64,000 nucleotides of DNA, taken from contig JAMOQH010000188.1 in the NCBI GenBank assembly GCA_027064085.1, positions 7,349 to 71,348 on the forward strand, written 5' to 3'. Positions 31,776-42,518 of the stretch are shown here, one piece after another; within the stretch, counting starts at the first letter, position 1, and every line of letters starts with the position of its first letter. The stretch is from a bacterium. Lineage in GTDB: Bacteria > UBP6 > JAFGXH01. A program made the translations under genes and the position numbers. The notes beneath the pieces were generated by a model. The model saw only the letters and a list, made by a program, of their open reading frames with translations, searched no databases and was not told the DNA's origin.

Positions 31776-31901
31776 GAATGTAAATATCTTATTTTAGTAT
31801 AAGCGTGGCTAATCTTTTTTTTTGCGCATAATAAGAAAAAATAATAAATTACTTGCAAAATAATAATTAAAGGAGTAAGTCTTTTATTTTAAGGAGTCAT
31901 T

Positions 31902-34157
31902 ATGATTACCAAAGAAGACGCTCTTAATTATCATTCTAAAGGAAGAAAGGGAAAAATTGAAGTTGTTTCAACAAAACCATTTCACACGGCAAAAGATTTA
32001 GCAATGGCTTATACCCCTGGAGTCGCGATTCCTTGTTTGGAAATAGAAAAAAACCCAGAAGATGCTTATAAATATACTGCAAAAGGTAATTTAGTTGCGG
32101 TTATCTCCAATGGTACTGCTGTTTTAGGCCTTGGTAATATTGGAGCATTAGCAGGAAAACCAGTAATGGAAGGAAAAGGTGTTTTATTTAAAAAATTTGC
32201 AGATGTTGATGTTTTTGATATAGAAGTAAAGCAAACAGATCCTGATAAATTTTGTGAAGTTGTAGAAGCTCTTGAACCTACATTTGGGGCAATAAATTTA
32301 GAGGATATAAAGGCTCCTGAATGTTTTTTAATTGAAGAAAGATTAAAAAAAACTATGAATATTCCAGTAATGCATGATGATCAGCATGGAACTGCAATTA
32401 TTACAGGAGCAGCATTAATTAATGCTCTTGAAATTGTTAAAAAAGATATCAAAGATATAAAATTATTTGTAAGTGGAGCAGGGGCAGCCGCATGTGCTTG
32501 TACTAAAATGTATGTTCAACTTGGTGTAAACATAGATAATATTATAATGGCTGATATTAATGGTATTTTAACAAAAGATAGAACTGATTTGTCTATAGTA
32601 AATAAACAATTTGCTACAGATAAAAATATAAAAACCTTAGAAGAAGGAATAAAAGATGCAGATGTTTTTTTAGGACTTTCCGCAGGAGGAGTATTAAAGC
32701 CATATATGCTTAAGTCTATGGCAAAAGACCCTATAGTGTTTGCAATGGCTAATCCAAATCCCGAAATAACCTATAATGATGCAATTAATACAAGAGATGA
32801 TGTTATTATTGCAACAGGAAGAAGCGATTATCCTAATCAGGTTAATAATGTTTTAGGTTTTCCTTTTATTTTTAGAGGAGCTTTAGATGTTAGAGCAACG
32901 AGTATTACTGAAGGAATGAAAATTGCTGCTGTAAAAGCTATTGCAAACTTGGCAAAAGAAGATGTTCCAGATGATGTTATTGAAGCTTATGGTGGAAAAC
33001 ATTTTAAATTTGGAAGAGAATATTTTATTCCTAAACCATTTGACCATAGAGTTTTATTATGGGTTGCTCCTGCTATTGCACAAGCTGCAATGGATGAAGG
33101 TGTTGCACAATTACATATTGACATTGATAAATACAAAGAAGAATTAGAGAGAAAGATATCTCCGGAAAAAGGGATAATGCGTTATATGATGAATAAAGCT
33201 AAAAATAATCCTAAAAAAATAGTATTTCCTGAAGCTAGAAATATAAAAGTATTAAGAGCCGTTCAACAAATAGTAGAAGAGGGTATTGCTGTTCCCATAT
33301 TACTTGGTAATAAGGCTAAAATAAATAAACTTGCTGAAGAAAATGAGGTTAGGTTAGATGGAGTTGAAATAATAGATTATCTCCATTCAAAAATTTACGA
33401 TAAATACTCAAACTTACTCTATGAACTAAGACAAAGACATGGTTACACTGAAGATGAAGCATATCATGCTCTTAAAAATCCAAATTACTTTGCAATGATG
33501 ATGCTTAAAAATCATGATGTCGATGGAGTTATAACTGGACAAACTACAAGATATTCTGTTGCAATTAAGCCTGCACTAGAGGTAATTAAAACTAAAGAAC
33601 ATATTAATAAAGTTTCTGGAATGCATTTAGTTGTATCAAAAGATAAAATTAAATTTTTTACAGATACAACCGTTAATGTTAAACCTAATTCTGAAGATTT
33701 AGCAGATATTGCAATTTTAACAGCAGATACAGTAAAAAATAGTTTTGGTATTACTCCAAGAGTTGCGATGTTATCATTTTCAAATTTTGGCTCAATTAGA
33801 GCAGGGTCCATGAATAGGGCAAAAACTGCAGCTAAAATAGTAAAAGAATTAAGGCCTGACATTATGATAGATGGAGAAATGCAGGTAAATGTAGCTCTTT
33901 CTACAGAATTACTACAAAATAATTATAAATTCTCCTCTTTAAAAGAAGAAGCTAATATCTTAGTGTTTCCTAACTTATCAAGTGGAAATATTGCATATAA
34001 AATGATGGATACTCTAGGAAATGCTCAAGTAGTTGGACCTATCTTACTAGGAATGAATCAAGCTGTTAATGTCTTAGAGCAAAATAGTACAGTGGAATCA
34101 ATTTTAAACCTTACTGCAATTACAGCCGTCCAAGCTCAAGGTGATTTATTAAATTAA
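31902..34157 (+). CDS. maeB: Malic enzyme, MaeB type (copy 1)
   Basis: The enzyme oxidatively decarboxylates malate to pyruvate with NAD(P). At 751 residues it has the three parts of MaeB: N-terminal malic domain (about 1-165, [20 protein letters not shown]), Rossmann domain (about 165-410, SGAGAAACAC then MADINGIL) and a C-terminal phosphotransacetylase-like domain (about 425-750, [22 protein letters not shown]), which in the family is regulatory. AAGGAG precedes the ATG. A second copy of the same length follows after 207 bases. The residues after the second Rossmann strand differ from E. coli MaeB (MADINGIL against a DSKGVI type), so cofactor use could differ between copies. Confidence 0.95.
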   Translation: MITKEDALNYHSKGRKGKIEVVSTKPFHTAKDLAMAYTPGVAIPCLEIEKNPEDAYKYTAKGNLVAVISNGTAVLGLGNIGALAGKPVMEGKGVLFKKFADVDVFDIEVKQTDPDKFCEVVEALEPTFGAINLEDIKAPECFLIEERLKKTMNIPVMHDDQHGTAIITGAALINALEIVKKDIKDIKLFVSGAGAAACACTKMYVQLGVNIDNIIMADINGILTKDRTDLSIVNKQFATDKNIKTLEEGIKDADVFLGLSAGGVLKPYMLKSMAKDPIVFAMANPNPEITYNDAINTRDDVIIATGRSDYPNQVNNVLGFPFIFRGALDVRATSITEGMKIAAVKAIANLAKEDVPDDVIEAYGGKHFKFGREYFIPKPFDHRVLLWVAPAIAQAAMDEGVAQLHIDIDKYKEELERKISPEKGIMRYMMNKAKNNPKKIVFPEARNIKVLRAVQQIVEEGIAVPILLGNKAKINKLAEENEVRLDGVEIIDYLHSKIYDKYSNLLYELRQRHGYTEDEAYHALKNPNYFAMMMLKNHDVDGVITGQTTRYSVAIKPALEVIKTKEHINKVSGMHLVVSKDKIKFFTDTTVNVKPNSEDLADIAILTADTVKNSFGITPRVAMLSFSNFGSIRAGSMNRAKTAAKIVKELRPDIMIDGEMQVNVALSTELLQNNYKFSSLKEEANILVFPNLSSGNIAYKMMDTLGNAQVVGPILLGMNQAVNVLEQNSTVESILNLTAITAVQAQGDLLN

Positions 34158-34177
34158 GGGGTTATAATCTCCTACTT

Positions 34178-34195
34178 CCACTATTGTGGTTTTTT
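34178..34195 (+). terminator. Short hairpin with T-run between the malic enzymes
   Basis: CCAC-TATT-GTGG followed by six T, 21 bases after the stop of the first malic enzyme. The four-pair stem is short, but the T-run is clean. It suggests the two copies are transcribed separately. Confidence 0.45.
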
Positions 34196-34364
34196 ATAGT
34201 CTAAAAAATTAAAATAATATTTATTTATTTGATGTGATACAAGAGAAAAAATAATAAAAATGATATAATTATAAAAAATACTTATAATTTCTTTACAACT
34301 ATAATTTTTAAATGCTAAAAATACATTGTTTTATTTTTTAATTTATTGTTTAGGAGTTTAGTTT

Positions 34365-36620
34365 ATGATTACAAAAGAAGAAGCATTAGAATATCACTCG
34401 AGAGGTAGAAAAGGAAAAATTGAAGTTATTGCAACAAAACCATGTGATACAGCAGAGCAATTATCACTAGCTTATAGCCCTGGTGTTGCAATTCCATGTT
34501 TGGAAATTGAAAAGAACCCTGATGATATTTATAAATATACAGCAAAAGGTAATTTAGTTGGAGTAATCTCAAATGGTACTGCAGTTTTAGGCCTTGGAAA
34601 TATTGGGGCAGGAGCAGGAAAACCTGTTATGGAAGGTAAGGGTGTTTTATTTAAAACTTTCGCAGATATTGATGTTTTTGATATTGAAGTTAATGAATTG
34701 GATGTTGATAAATTTTGTGAAACTGTTGAAAGATTAGAGCCAACATTTGGAGGAATAAATTTAGAGGATATTAAGGCTCCTGAATGTTTCTTAATAGAAG
34801 AAAGGCTTAAAAAAACAATGAATATACCGGTATTTCATGATGACCAGCATGGAACAGCAATTATAAGTGCAGCTGCTCTTATTAATGCATCTGAAATAGT
34901 AAAAAAAGATTTAAAAGATTTAAAAGTTGTTTTTAATGGGGCAGGGGCAAGTGCTATGGCTTGTGCAAAACTTCAAATGAGAATGGGAGTTGACCCTAAA
35001 AATGTTATTATGTGTGACTCAAAAGGGGTAATATATGAAGGTAGAATAGAAGGAATGAATGAATTTAAGGAGTTTTTTAAAGTTAAAACTGATGCAAGAA
35101 CTCTTGAAGATGCAATAAAAGGAGCTGATGTTTTTATGGGGCTTAGCAAAGGTAATGTTTTATCAAAGGAAATGGTTAAAACTATGGCTAAAGACCCTAT
35201 TATCTTTGCTATGGCAAATCCAGACCCCGAAATTACTTATCCTGATGCAAAAGATGCAAGGGAAGATGTTATTATGGCAACGGGAAGAAGTGATTATCCT
35301 AATCAGGTTAATAATGTTTTGGGTTTTCCTTTTATTTTCAGAGGTGCTTTAGATGTTAGAGCAACAAGTATTACAGAAGGAATGAAAGTTGCAGCGGCGA
35401 AAGCCTTAGCAAAACTTGCAAAAGAAGATGTACCAGATGATGTGATTGAAGCTTATGGTGGAAAATCTTTTAAATTTGGTAGAGAATACATTATACCTAA
35501 GCCATTTGATAGAAGAGTTTTGTTATGGGTTGCACCAGCTATTGCACAAGCAGCTATGGATGAAGGAGTTGCACAAAATAATATTGATATAAATAAATAT
35601 AAAGAAGAATTAGAAAAGAAAATTTCACCTGAAAAGGGAATAATGCGTTACATTATGAATAAGGCAAAAAATAATCCTAGAAAAATTGTTTTTCCTGAAG
35701 GTGAAAATTTAAAAATATTAAGAGCAGTACAACAAATTGTTGAAGAAAGTGTTGCTTTTCCGGTGTTGCTTGGTAATAAGGCAAAAATAATTAAACTTGC
35801 TGAAGAAAACGAGGTTAAATTAGATGGAGTTGAAATAATAGATTATCTACATTCAGATAAATTTGATGTTTATGGAAATTCACTCTTTAAATTAAGACAA
35901 AGAAATGGATATACTAGAGCTGAAGCGTATCATAAATTAAGAACTCCTAATTACTTCGCAATGATGATGCTTACCCATGGTGATGTTGACGGTGTTATTA
36001 CAGGTCAAACAGTAAGATATCCCGTAGCAATCAAACCAGCTCTTGAAATAATAAAAATGAAGGACGGAATTAATAAAGTTTCAGGAATGCATATGGTTGT
36101 TTTAAAAGATAAAATAAAATTTTTTACCGATACAACAGTTAATATTATGCCTGACGCTGAAGATTTAGCTGATATTGCAATTTTAACAGCAGATACAGTT
36201 AAAAATAGTTTCGGAATAATCCCAAGAGTTGCAATGCTTTCATTTTCAAACTTTGGTTCAATGCGAGCCAACTCAATGAACAGAGCAAAAAATGCCACAA
36301 GAATTGTCAAACAAAAAAGACCTGATATAATGATAGATGGTGAAATGCAAGCAAATATAGCTTTATCTCAGGAACTTTTAGATGGAGAATATAGTTTTTC
36401 ATCTTTAAAAGAAGAAGCCAATATTTTAGTGTTTCCTAATTTATCAAGTGGTAATATTGCATATAAAATGATGGACACATTCGGACAAGCTCAAGTTGTA
36501 GGTCCGATGTTACTTGGAATGAGAAAAGCTGTTAATGTTTTGGAACAAAACTCAAATGTTGAATCAATTTTAAACCTTACTGCAATAACTGTTGTACAAG
36601 CACAGGGTGGATTGAGCTAG
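34365..36620 (+). CDS. maeB: Malic enzyme, MaeB type (copy 2)
   Basis: The second 751-residue malic enzyme has the same three-part layout and extensive near-identity in the malic and PTA-like domains. The Rossmann part is more divergent: [10 protein letters not shown] and MCDSKGVI, which is close to the classical NADP-dependent MaeB form. Copy 1 differs there. GGAG precedes the ATG. It is the second of a tandem duplicate and ends convergently with the 36617-37858 gene, both stops sharing a CTAG. Its C-terminal domain should not make acetyl phosphate, since in this family it serves regulation. Confidence 0.95.
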   Translation: MITKEEALEYHSRGRKGKIEVIATKPCDTAEQLSLAYSPGVAIPCLEIEKNPDDIYKYTAKGNLVGVISNGTAVLGLGNIGAGAGKPVMEGKGVLFKTFADIDVFDIEVNELDVDKFCETVERLEPTFGGINLEDIKAPECFLIEERLKKTMNIPVFHDDQHGTAIISAAALINASEIVKKDLKDLKVVFNGAGASAMACAKLQMRMGVDPKNVIMCDSKGVIYEGRIEGMNEFKEFFKVKTDARTLEDAIKGADVFMGLSKGNVLSKEMVKTMAKDPIIFAMANPDPEITYPDAKDAREDVIMATGRSDYPNQVNNVLGFPFIFRGALDVRATSITEGMKVAAAKALAKLAKEDVPDDVIEAYGGKSFKFGREYIIPKPFDRRVLLWVAPAIAQAAMDEGVAQNNIDINKYKEELEKKISPEKGIMRYIMNKAKNNPRKIVFPEGENLKILRAVQQIVEESVAFPVLLGNKAKIIKLAEENEVKLDGVEIIDYLHSDKFDVYGNSLFKLRQRNGYTRAEAYHKLRTPNYFAMMMLTHGDVDGVITGQTVRYPVAIKPALEIIKMKDGINKVSGMHMVVLKDKIKFFTDTTVNIMPDAEDLADIAILTADTVKNSFGIIPRVAMLSFSNFGSMRANSMNRAKNATRIVKQKRPDIMIDGEMQANIALSQELLDGEYSFSSLKEEANILVFPNLSSGNIAYKMMDTFGQAQVVGPMLLGMRKAVNVLEQNSNVESILNLTAITVVQAQGGLS

Positions 36621-37858
36621 TATTTCTTTCCCCTTACAAGATTAATAATAGTAAAACTAACAGTAGAACTCATCATAAGCCCAGAAATTAATAAAGTTAA
36701 AGAATTATCATAATAAAAACCTATTTCTATCGTAATTATGGAGCTTACTCCAATAAATAATTGTATAAAAGCTAATTTTAATTGCTTGTTTGATAGCATC
36801 TTTTTAAAACCTTCTTGTAGCTCTTGTGTTGAATTGTTTTTTTGTATTGTTGGGTAAATAGCATAAATCATACCTATAAATGAAAGAGTTATCCATCCTA
36901 AAAGAGCTGCATGAGTATGAGACTTATATATCCACATATTTATATCTGCTAATCTTGAGCCATATTCTCTACCTTGTAAGTAGTAAATATTCATAACTCC
37001 AAAAACTCCTGTTAAGAGCAGTAAGCTTACTCCTGAAATTAAGAATAAAAATGTTGGATGTTTAAATTTTTCTTTATAAAATTTAATTAAAAACTTTAGT
37101 ATAATTAAAAATATAATTAAAACTCCAAGTATTAAAATATTGCTAGAAATCATCATACCTAAATATAAATCCATTAATATTAGTACTAAGAATAATAATA
37201 CTCCTCCAACAAAAGTATAAAACCAATAATCAAAGAACTTTTTCACTATTCCTTTTTTATTATTTTGTATACTATATGAATAAATAAAACCCATAGTTGA
37301 AATTGATAAAGGAAATGACGAACCTAAAAAGTATGTTGACTCAGTAATAAAGAATGGTATTAGTGATAAATCAGGAAATTGTTCCTTTAAACCTAAAACA
37401 AATAACCCTAATGCAGCATTTAGTAAAAATATTACATCAAAAATATAATATCTAGCTGAAATATCTTTCCAAATTTCAGAAATACTCAATACTTTAAATA
37501 TTTCATATAGTGCATGAGAAGAAGAGGCCATTAGCATTAAAGCAACAACTATTTTAAGTACATTAATTTTAAATACGATAGCAAAAGTTATTAACACTAA
37601 TGAAATTAAGATATTTATAATGTATAAAATTTTAGTTTTAGTGTTTATTTTAAGTTGTGGATAAATTGAATTTGTTAAATAACGATTTAATATTAGTATG
37701 GATAAATTTCCAAAACCAATAAAAAAAATGTATGGGTGTAATAAAAGCAGAATCTTGCTATTCAAATAGCTTCCCAAAGCTCCTAGGGTTATTGCAGTAG
37801 AGGCAATATAAACTGCTAGTATTACATAAATTTTAAATAATTTTTTTTCAGTTATCAA
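36617..37858 (-). CDS. Polytopic membrane protein, possibly heme-copper-oxidase-like
   Basis: The 413-residue protein has about twelve hydrophobic spans and short loops. Histidines in or near membrane spans occur at [22 protein letters not shown] and [16 protein letters not shown], the last followed by GMIYAIYP. This H.H...LGW....G..Y...P pattern recalls cytochrome oxidase subunit I-like and NnrS-like membrane heme proteins, but I cannot name a family with confidence. It may bind heme. Monocistronic, convergent with the second malic enzyme and divergent from the metalloprotease. Confidence 0.7.
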   Translation of the reverse strand: MITEKKLFKIYVILAVYIASTAITLGALGSYLNSKILLLLHPYIFFIGFGNLSILILNRYLTNSIYPQLKINTKTKILYIINILISLVLITFAIVFKINVLKIVVALMLMASSSHALYEIFKVLSISEIWKDISARYYIFDVIFLLNAALGLFVLGLKEQFPDLSLIPFFITESTYFLGSSFPLSISTMGFIYSYSIQNNKKGIVKKFFDYWFYTFVGGVLLFLVLILMDLYLGMMISSNILILGVLIIFLIILKFLIKFYKEKFKHPTFLFLISGVSLLLLTGVFGVMNIYYLQGREYGSRLADINMWIYKSHTHAALLGWITLSFIGMIYAIYPTIQKNNSTQELQEGFKKMLSNKQLKLAFIQLFIGVSSIITIEIGFYYDNSLTLLISGLMMSSTVSFTIINLVRGKKY

Positions 37859-38023
37859 AACTCCTCCTATTTAACTACCTGAATATAACAAAAAAAATGA
37901 ATAAATTAAACCAAATAATCAAGGCATAATAAAATCTAATATTATTTCGGAGTAAATATAATTTTATCAAACTTGAATATTTTTATAGTAAATGATAGTC
38001 TAATTTATATTTTGAGGTTCGAT

Positions 38024-39286
38024 ATGTATAAAATAACTCTATTTTTACTAGTATTTGTTAATATTAATGCGTTTTCAAAAGAAATTACCCAAAAAGATAA
38101 GGAATTAATCTTTAAAAAAGCTGATGATATTATGTTAAAAATAGCCACTTACGGCCAGAGAAAGCCAAATTTAACGGTAAAAAAGGCTTTAACTTCTAAG
38201 CAGGGTGTAAAATTATATCTAGATGTTGAATTAAAAAAACAATATAAAGGAAATCAGTTTTTAGCAGAAGAACAGGTTTTAAAACTTATGGGACTCATAA
38301 ATCATGATATTGATTATGAAAAAGCAATAAAAAATGTTTTATCCAAAGAAGTAGCAGGATATTACAACCCTAAAAATAATACTATGTATATAGCAGATTG
38401 GCTCCCTTTGTCTCAACAGGAAATTGTGCTTGCACATGAATTATTTCATGCTGTTCAAAGGCAAAATTATCCAGCTATGGAAAAAATGATGGATGAAGAT
38501 AATTCAAATTCAGATTCCAAACTTGCAATATCATCTATATTAGAAGGTGAAGCTACTGCTATTATGTTGGATTATGAAGGTGTTATAAAAAGAAAATCAA
38601 ATATGTCATTTGATAAAATTCCTGCACTTGAATTCTTTTTTAATATGTCTATGGCAATGAACCCAAGTCAGTCTTTTAAAAAATACTCAAAATATCCTCA
38701 GATTATGATGGGAATAATGATATTTCCATATATTAAAGGTTTAATTTTTCTAAAGTATTTTAAGCAACATGGAGGCTGGAAAGCAATTGATAATGTTTAC
38801 AAAAGACTCCCTCTCTCTACAGAACAAATTATACATGTAGATAAATATCTTGCAAATGAGAAGCCAATTATTATAACGCTAGATAATAAGGAAAATATTT
38901 TAAGTGGGTGCAAATATATTGATAAATCAATGTTTGGAGAGGCTTTCTTGTATACAATTTTTAAAAATGATATGCTCAATAAAACTAATATAGAAGATGC
39001 AGAAGGTTGGAATGGTGATAAAATTTTTATTTATAAATGTGATAATCAGTATTCTGCAGTTTTTATTTCAGAATGGGATACCCCAAAGGATGCCAAAGAA
39101 TTTTTTAGAGCAATTAAGTATTTCTTTAAAGATTCTACTAGTGGCAAATTAATAAAAAATCAAAAAAGAATGTTTAAAATCAAAAAAGCAAAAAATAAGT
39201 ACTATGTTGCTAAAATAAAGAATAAAAAAGTTGTTGTATTTTTAAATATCAATAAGGAGCTTCTTAAAAAATTACCAAATTTCTGA
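38024..39286 (+). CDS. Secreted zinc metalloprotease-like protein (HELFHAVQ)
   Basis: I place the start at the ATG at 38024, with GAGG ahead and a signal peptide directly following (MYKITLFLLVFVNINAFS); an upstream ATG adds 17 residues without reason. The sequence has AHELFHAVQRQ around residues 130-140 in the mature numbering and, about 35 residues on, ILEGEATAIML, giving the HExxH plus Glu zinc site of gluzincins. Similar HELTHALQ proteins are frequent in Myxococcota. It is probably periplasmic or outer-membrane associated. The Lys-rich C-terminal part (about 370-420) is predicted beta-rich and of unknown role. Confidence 0.8.
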   Translation: MYKITLFLLVFVNINAFSKEITQKDKELIFKKADDIMLKIATYGQRKPNLTVKKALTSKQGVKLYLDVELKKQYKGNQFLAEEQVLKLMGLINHDIDYEKAIKNVLSKEVAGYYNPKNNTMYIADWLPLSQQEIVLAHELFHAVQRQNYPAMEKMMDEDNSNSDSKLAISSILEGEATAIMLDYEGVIKRKSNMSFDKIPALEFFFNMSMAMNPSQSFKKYSKYPQIMMGIMIFPYIKGLIFLKYFKQHGGWKAIDNVYKRLPLSTEQIIHVDKYLANEKPIIITLDNKENILSGCKYIDKSMFGEAFLYTIFKNDMLNKTNIEDAEGWNGDKIFIYKCDNQYSAVFISEWDTPKDAKEFFRAIKYFFKDSTSGKLIKNQKRMFKIKKAKNKYYVAKIKNKKVVVFLNINKELLKKLPNF

Positions 39287-39302
39287 AATTACTGAGTAGT
39301 GC

Positions 39303-39331
39303 TTGACATATAGTAATATATATAATAATGT
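39303..39331 (+). promoter_or_regulatory. Candidate promoter of the hybrid kinase gene
   Basis: TTGACA at 39303-39308 and, after 17 bases, TAATGT at 39326-39331, in the gap between the metalloprotease and the kinase. The exact -10 is ambiguous among several TATAAT-like overlaps. Confidence 0.45.
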
Positions 39332-39362
39332 TGAATATAAATAGCTTTTAAATAGAGGGACT

Positions 39363-41228
39363 ATGGATGTTGATAATATTTATTTAGACTTTTTTCGTAA
39401 AACTAGCAATGCTGTTCTTATTGTGAAGAATGATTCTGTTTATTATGCAAATCCGCCCCTACTTGAATTATTTGAATACACTGATGATGAAATTAGAGCT
39501 TTACATCCATCAGATTTGTCGCCTCTGCGTCAAGAAAATGGAAGATACTCTATTGTTGAATCAGATAGGATGATTTCAATCGCAATAAATGAAGGAAATA
39601 ATATCTTTGAATGGAAACATAAGAAAAAAGATGGAACTATATTTCGGACAGAAATAATTCTTACTTCTATAGTAGAGGATGGTGATATTTATATTTTTGC
39701 TTTTATAAAAGATATAAGTAAGAGAAAGATTTATCAAAAAGAATTAAAAATGATTTTGGATGAACAAAATTTTTTAATCAGTAATATTGCTGATTTTATC
39801 TATAAAATAAATAAAAAAGGAGATATTACTTATGTTTCCAAATCAGTTATAAATTTAACCGGTTATACATCTGAAAATTGGAAAAAAAATAGTAATAGTT
39901 ATTTAACAGATGCAAAGAGTAATGAAGTAATTAAATATAATAGAAAAAAAATCTTAAAAAATAAAATAAAAAATAAAAAATTTAATATAGAGATCTTAAA
40001 TAAAAACGGTAATAAATTAATCCTTGAATTAGTAGAGTCATATTATAATAATAATTCTAAAGAAGAAATTATTGGAGTTGCTAAAGATATTACAGAAAGA
40101 TATCAAAATGAAATGATTCTTTTAAAAAGTCAAAAAATGGAGTTAATATCAAGTCTCTCTTCTGGTCTAGTACACGAGATAAATAATAGTCTTTCTATTA
40201 TATTAGGTAATACGGAACTATTAAATAAAAAACTGATAAAAGAAAAAGAATTGGTAATGGAGAATATCTCTAATATTAAAACAGCAACCCAAAAGGCTAA
40301 TGAAACATTAAATCATCTGCTTACAATTTCAAATAAGCAAACTAACTCTTTTAAGAAAATAGATTTAAATGAATTAATTATGGATGTTTTCTCGATACTT
40401 AGAAATAGTTTTGTTAAATCCGTAGATTTAAATTTAAGAATAATAGAACAAGAAGCTATCGTAAATGGAGATTTATCACAGTTACAGCATATGTTACTAA
40501 ATATTTTGATAAACTCCTATCAGGCTATTTTAAATAAAGGAAGTTTTCATGGGAGTATTAATTTAGAAATGAGTAAAACTCAAAAAGAAAACACAAACTA
40601 CTGGAAGATAGAAATAACAGATAATGGAGTAGGTATCCCTCCTAATATCATACCTTTGATTTTTGATTCATTTTTTTCAACTAAAGAAAATAGTAATGAT
40701 TTAGGCTTAGGGCTAACTTCAAGCAAAAATATACTAGAGACCCATAATGGATTTCTTGAAGTAGAATCAGAAGAAAACAAGGGTACAACCGTTAAAATCT
40801 TCATTCCTGTTGATAATTCTATTGTTCAGGAACAGGGTGAAACCAAAGAAGAACATACTGAAAACAAAACAATTTTAATAGTAGATGATGAACCACTTGT
40901 TTTGACAACAGCAAAAGCAATACTTGAAGAATTTGGACATACTGTATTAGCGTCACTAAGTGGAGATGAAGGAATTTATTTATATAAGAAGAATATTAAT
41001 GATATTGCCTTAGTTATTCTAGATATGGACATGCCTAATAAATCAGGAAAAGATGTTTTTTATGATTTAAAAAAAATAAATAATGATGTTAAAGTTATAA
41101 TATCATCAGGATATGAGAATGATGAAAGAATAAGAGATGTTCTTAAGAATGGTGCTAAAGAATTTATAGCCAAACCTTATGGAATATCAAGTTTTATTAG
41201 TAAAATAAATAATGTTTTGGCCAACTAA
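39363..41228 (+). CDS. PAS-PAS hybrid histidine kinase with receiver domain
   Basis: The 621-residue protein has two PAS domains (about 8-122 and 130-248), a HisKA dimerisation/phosphoacceptor region with His271 (GLVHEINNSLSIILGN), an HATPase domain (about 375-485, with DNGVGIP and GLGLTSSK) and a C-terminal receiver domain (about 498-621) with IVDDEP at its acidic pocket and phosphoacceptor Asp554 in VILDMDMP, plus the conserved Lys in AKPYG. No membrane span is seen, so it is a soluble sensor kinase. GAGGG precedes the ATG. No response-regulator transcription factor is next to it; the adjacent minus-strand gene begins its stop at the very next base. Confidence 0.95.
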   Translation: MDVDNIYLDFFRKTSNAVLIVKNDSVYYANPPLLELFEYTDDEIRALHPSDLSPLRQENGRYSIVESDRMISIAINEGNNIFEWKHKKKDGTIFRTEIILTSIVEDGDIYIFAFIKDISKRKIYQKELKMILDEQNFLISNIADFIYKINKKGDITYVSKSVINLTGYTSENWKKNSNSYLTDAKSNEVIKYNRKKILKNKIKNKKFNIEILNKNGNKLILELVESYYNNNSKEEIIGVAKDITERYQNEMILLKSQKMELISSLSSGLVHEINNSLSIILGNTELLNKKLIKEKELVMENISNIKTATQKANETLNHLLTISNKQTNSFKKIDLNELIMDVFSILRNSFVKSVDLNLRIIEQEAIVNGDLSQLQHMLLNILINSYQAILNKGSFHGSINLEMSKTQKENTNYWKIEITDNGVGIPPNIIPLIFDSFFSTKENSNDLGLGLTSSKNILETHNGFLEVESEENKGTTVKIFIPVDNSIVQEQGETKEEHTENKTILIVDDEPLVLTTAKAILEEFGHTVLASLSGDEGIYLYKKNINDIALVILDMDMPNKSGKDVFYDLKKINNDVKVIISSGYENDERIRDVLKNGAKEFIAKPYGISSFISKINNVLAN

Positions 41229-41561
41229 TTATTTTTTAGTGCACTCATATACAATTGTTGTTTCAGGAATAAAAGAGCCCCAAAATGTAAAAATTGTTAA
41301 CATTGCATCTGTAAATGTTGTTGTTACTTCTATTTTAACTGGTTTATTTACATCCGTAAGAAGAGATGATGTTAATACCTTCTTTTCTCCAAGATTCGCC
41401 AAGCCCCAAAAATAATACCAATCTCTTCTTTCTGCTGTTTTTACACATTTCATATCTGAAGTTGCAAGAATTACTGGTTTATCTGGAGCTGCTACAATTT
41501 TTTGAGAACTACAAGAAGAAAATATAAAAATAGACATTATTAAAATTAAAATATATTTCAT
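41229..41561 (-). CDS. Bor/Iss-like lipoprotein (copy 2 of tandem)
   Basis: I start at the ATG at 41561, preceded by GAGG at good spacing and encoding MKYILILIMSIFIFSSCSS, a lipoprotein signal ending in SSC. An earlier ATG at 41573 overlaps the upstream stop (ATGA). The mature part (about 90 residues) has DWYYFWGLANLGE, KIEVTTTFTDAML and TTIVYEC, which resembles Bor/Iss-type lipoproteins (PF06291) in layout: an aromatic-rich start, a strand pair, and a final Cys. It is a paralogue of the gene just upstream. Its stop abuts the kinase stop on the other strand. Confidence 0.7.
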   Translation of the reverse strand: MKYILILIMSIFIFSSCSSQKIVAAPDKPVILATSDMKCVKTAERRDWYYFWGLANLGEKKVLTSSLLTDVNKPVKIEVTTTFTDAMLTIFTFWGSFIPETTIVYECTKK

Positions 41562-41569
41562 TATAAACC

Positions 41570-41899
41570 TCATTTAGTAGTATTGCATTTATAGACATTG
41601 CTTGTTCTAATACTATAAAGACCAAGTAATGATATCACAGAAACAAATCCATCAACAAATGTAACTTCTGTTTCAACTCTAACGGTGTCACCATTTTTAT
41701 ATAATGTTTCAGGTCCTTCTCCAATTTGAAGTAATCCCCAAAAAAGATAGTGACTTTTCTTATAATCAACATATTTACAACCATCTGTATTTTCTGTTAA
41801 GTAAACTTTTGTATTTGGTTTAGCAACGATAGTTTGTTTAACACAAGAAGTGGCAAATGTAATTATTAACATAATAATTATTCCATGAATTAATTTCAT
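41570..41899 (-). CDS. Bor/Iss-like lipoprotein (copy 1 of tandem)
   Basis: GGAGG precedes the ATG at 41899. The lipoprotein signal (MKLIHGIIIMLIITFATSC) is followed by a mature region with SHYLFWGLLQIGEG, VRVETEVTFVDGFVSVIS and SNVYKC, parallel to the second copy's FWGL, VTTTF and VYEC. The pair probably arose by tandem duplication. Known Bor and Iss proteins confer serum resistance; whether that applies here is not known. Confidence 0.7.
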   Translation of the reverse strand: MKLIHGIIIMLIITFATSCVKQTIVAKPNTKVYLTENTDGCKYVDYKKSHYLFWGLLQIGEGPETLYKNGDTVRVETEVTFVDGFVSVISLLGLYSIRTSNVYKCNTTK

Positions 41900-42010
41900 A
41901 TAACCTCCAACATAATAAATTTACTCTAACACTTTAAAATATATAATGTCAAAAATTTTGTTTTTTTTGCTTAAGATAACTTGAATTAATAAAAAAATGG
42001 ATAAAAAAAC

Positions 42011-42038
42011 TTGACTTGACTTTTTATTTATGTATAAT
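42011..42038 (+). promoter_or_regulatory. Promoter of rplM-rpsI
   Basis: TTGACT at 42011-42016, 16 bases, then a perfect TATAAT at 42033-42038. It lies 31 bases before the rplM start codon, consistent with strong ribosomal-protein expression. Confidence 0.75.
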
Positions 42039-42069
42039 CACTAGGCTTATAGAGTTTTGGGAGTACAAA

Positions 42070-42507
42070 ATGAAAACCTTCTATGCTAAAAACGAAAATA
42101 TAGAAAGAAAATGGTATGTGGTAGACTTAAAAGATAGAACTTTAGGTCATGTTTCAGTTGAAATTGCAAATATATTAAGAGGTAAGAATAAGCCTACTTA
42201 TACACCTGGTGTTGATACTGGTGATTTTGTTATTGTGATTAATGCTGATAAAATTAAATTAAGTGGTAATAAATGGAATAATAAGAAATATTACTTCCAT
42301 TCAAAATATGTTGGACATATGAAAACATTTACTGCTACAGAGTTAATTAACAGAAGACCTGAGCTAATGGTAAGAAAAGCTATTACAGGAATGTTGCCTA
42401 AGAATAAATTATCAAGAAAGGTTTTAAAGAAACTTAAAATTTATGCTTCAGAAACTCATCCACATGTAGCTCAAAACCCAGAAGTTCTTGAGTTAAATAC
42501 AAAATAA
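42070..42507 (+). CDS. rplM: 50S ribosomal protein L13
   Basis: I take the ATG at 42070 (MKTFYAKNENIERKWYVVD), preceded by GGGAG; an upstream in-frame ATG lies within the promoter and is not credible. The 145-residue product has normal length and motifs (LGHVSVEIANILRGKNKPTY, the ILR..NKP loop, and GMLPKNKLSRK at the C-terminal side). It is an early-assembly protein of the large ribosomal subunit. It is followed after 11 bases by rpsI, the common bacterial pairing. Confidence 0.97.
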   Translation: MKTFYAKNENIERKWYVVDLKDRTLGHVSVEIANILRGKNKPTYTPGVDTGDFVIVINADKIKLSGNKWNNKKYYFHSKYVGHMKTFTATELINRRPELMVRKAITGMLPKNKLSRKVLKKLKIYASETHPHVAQNPEVLELNTK

Positions 42508-42518
42508 GGGAGTAGATA

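Noticed and set aside
42016-42069. Upstream start for rplM adding 18 residues
   Set aside because: The extension overlaps the TATAAT promoter box and does not match the L13 N-terminus; the ATG at 42070 has GGGAG.
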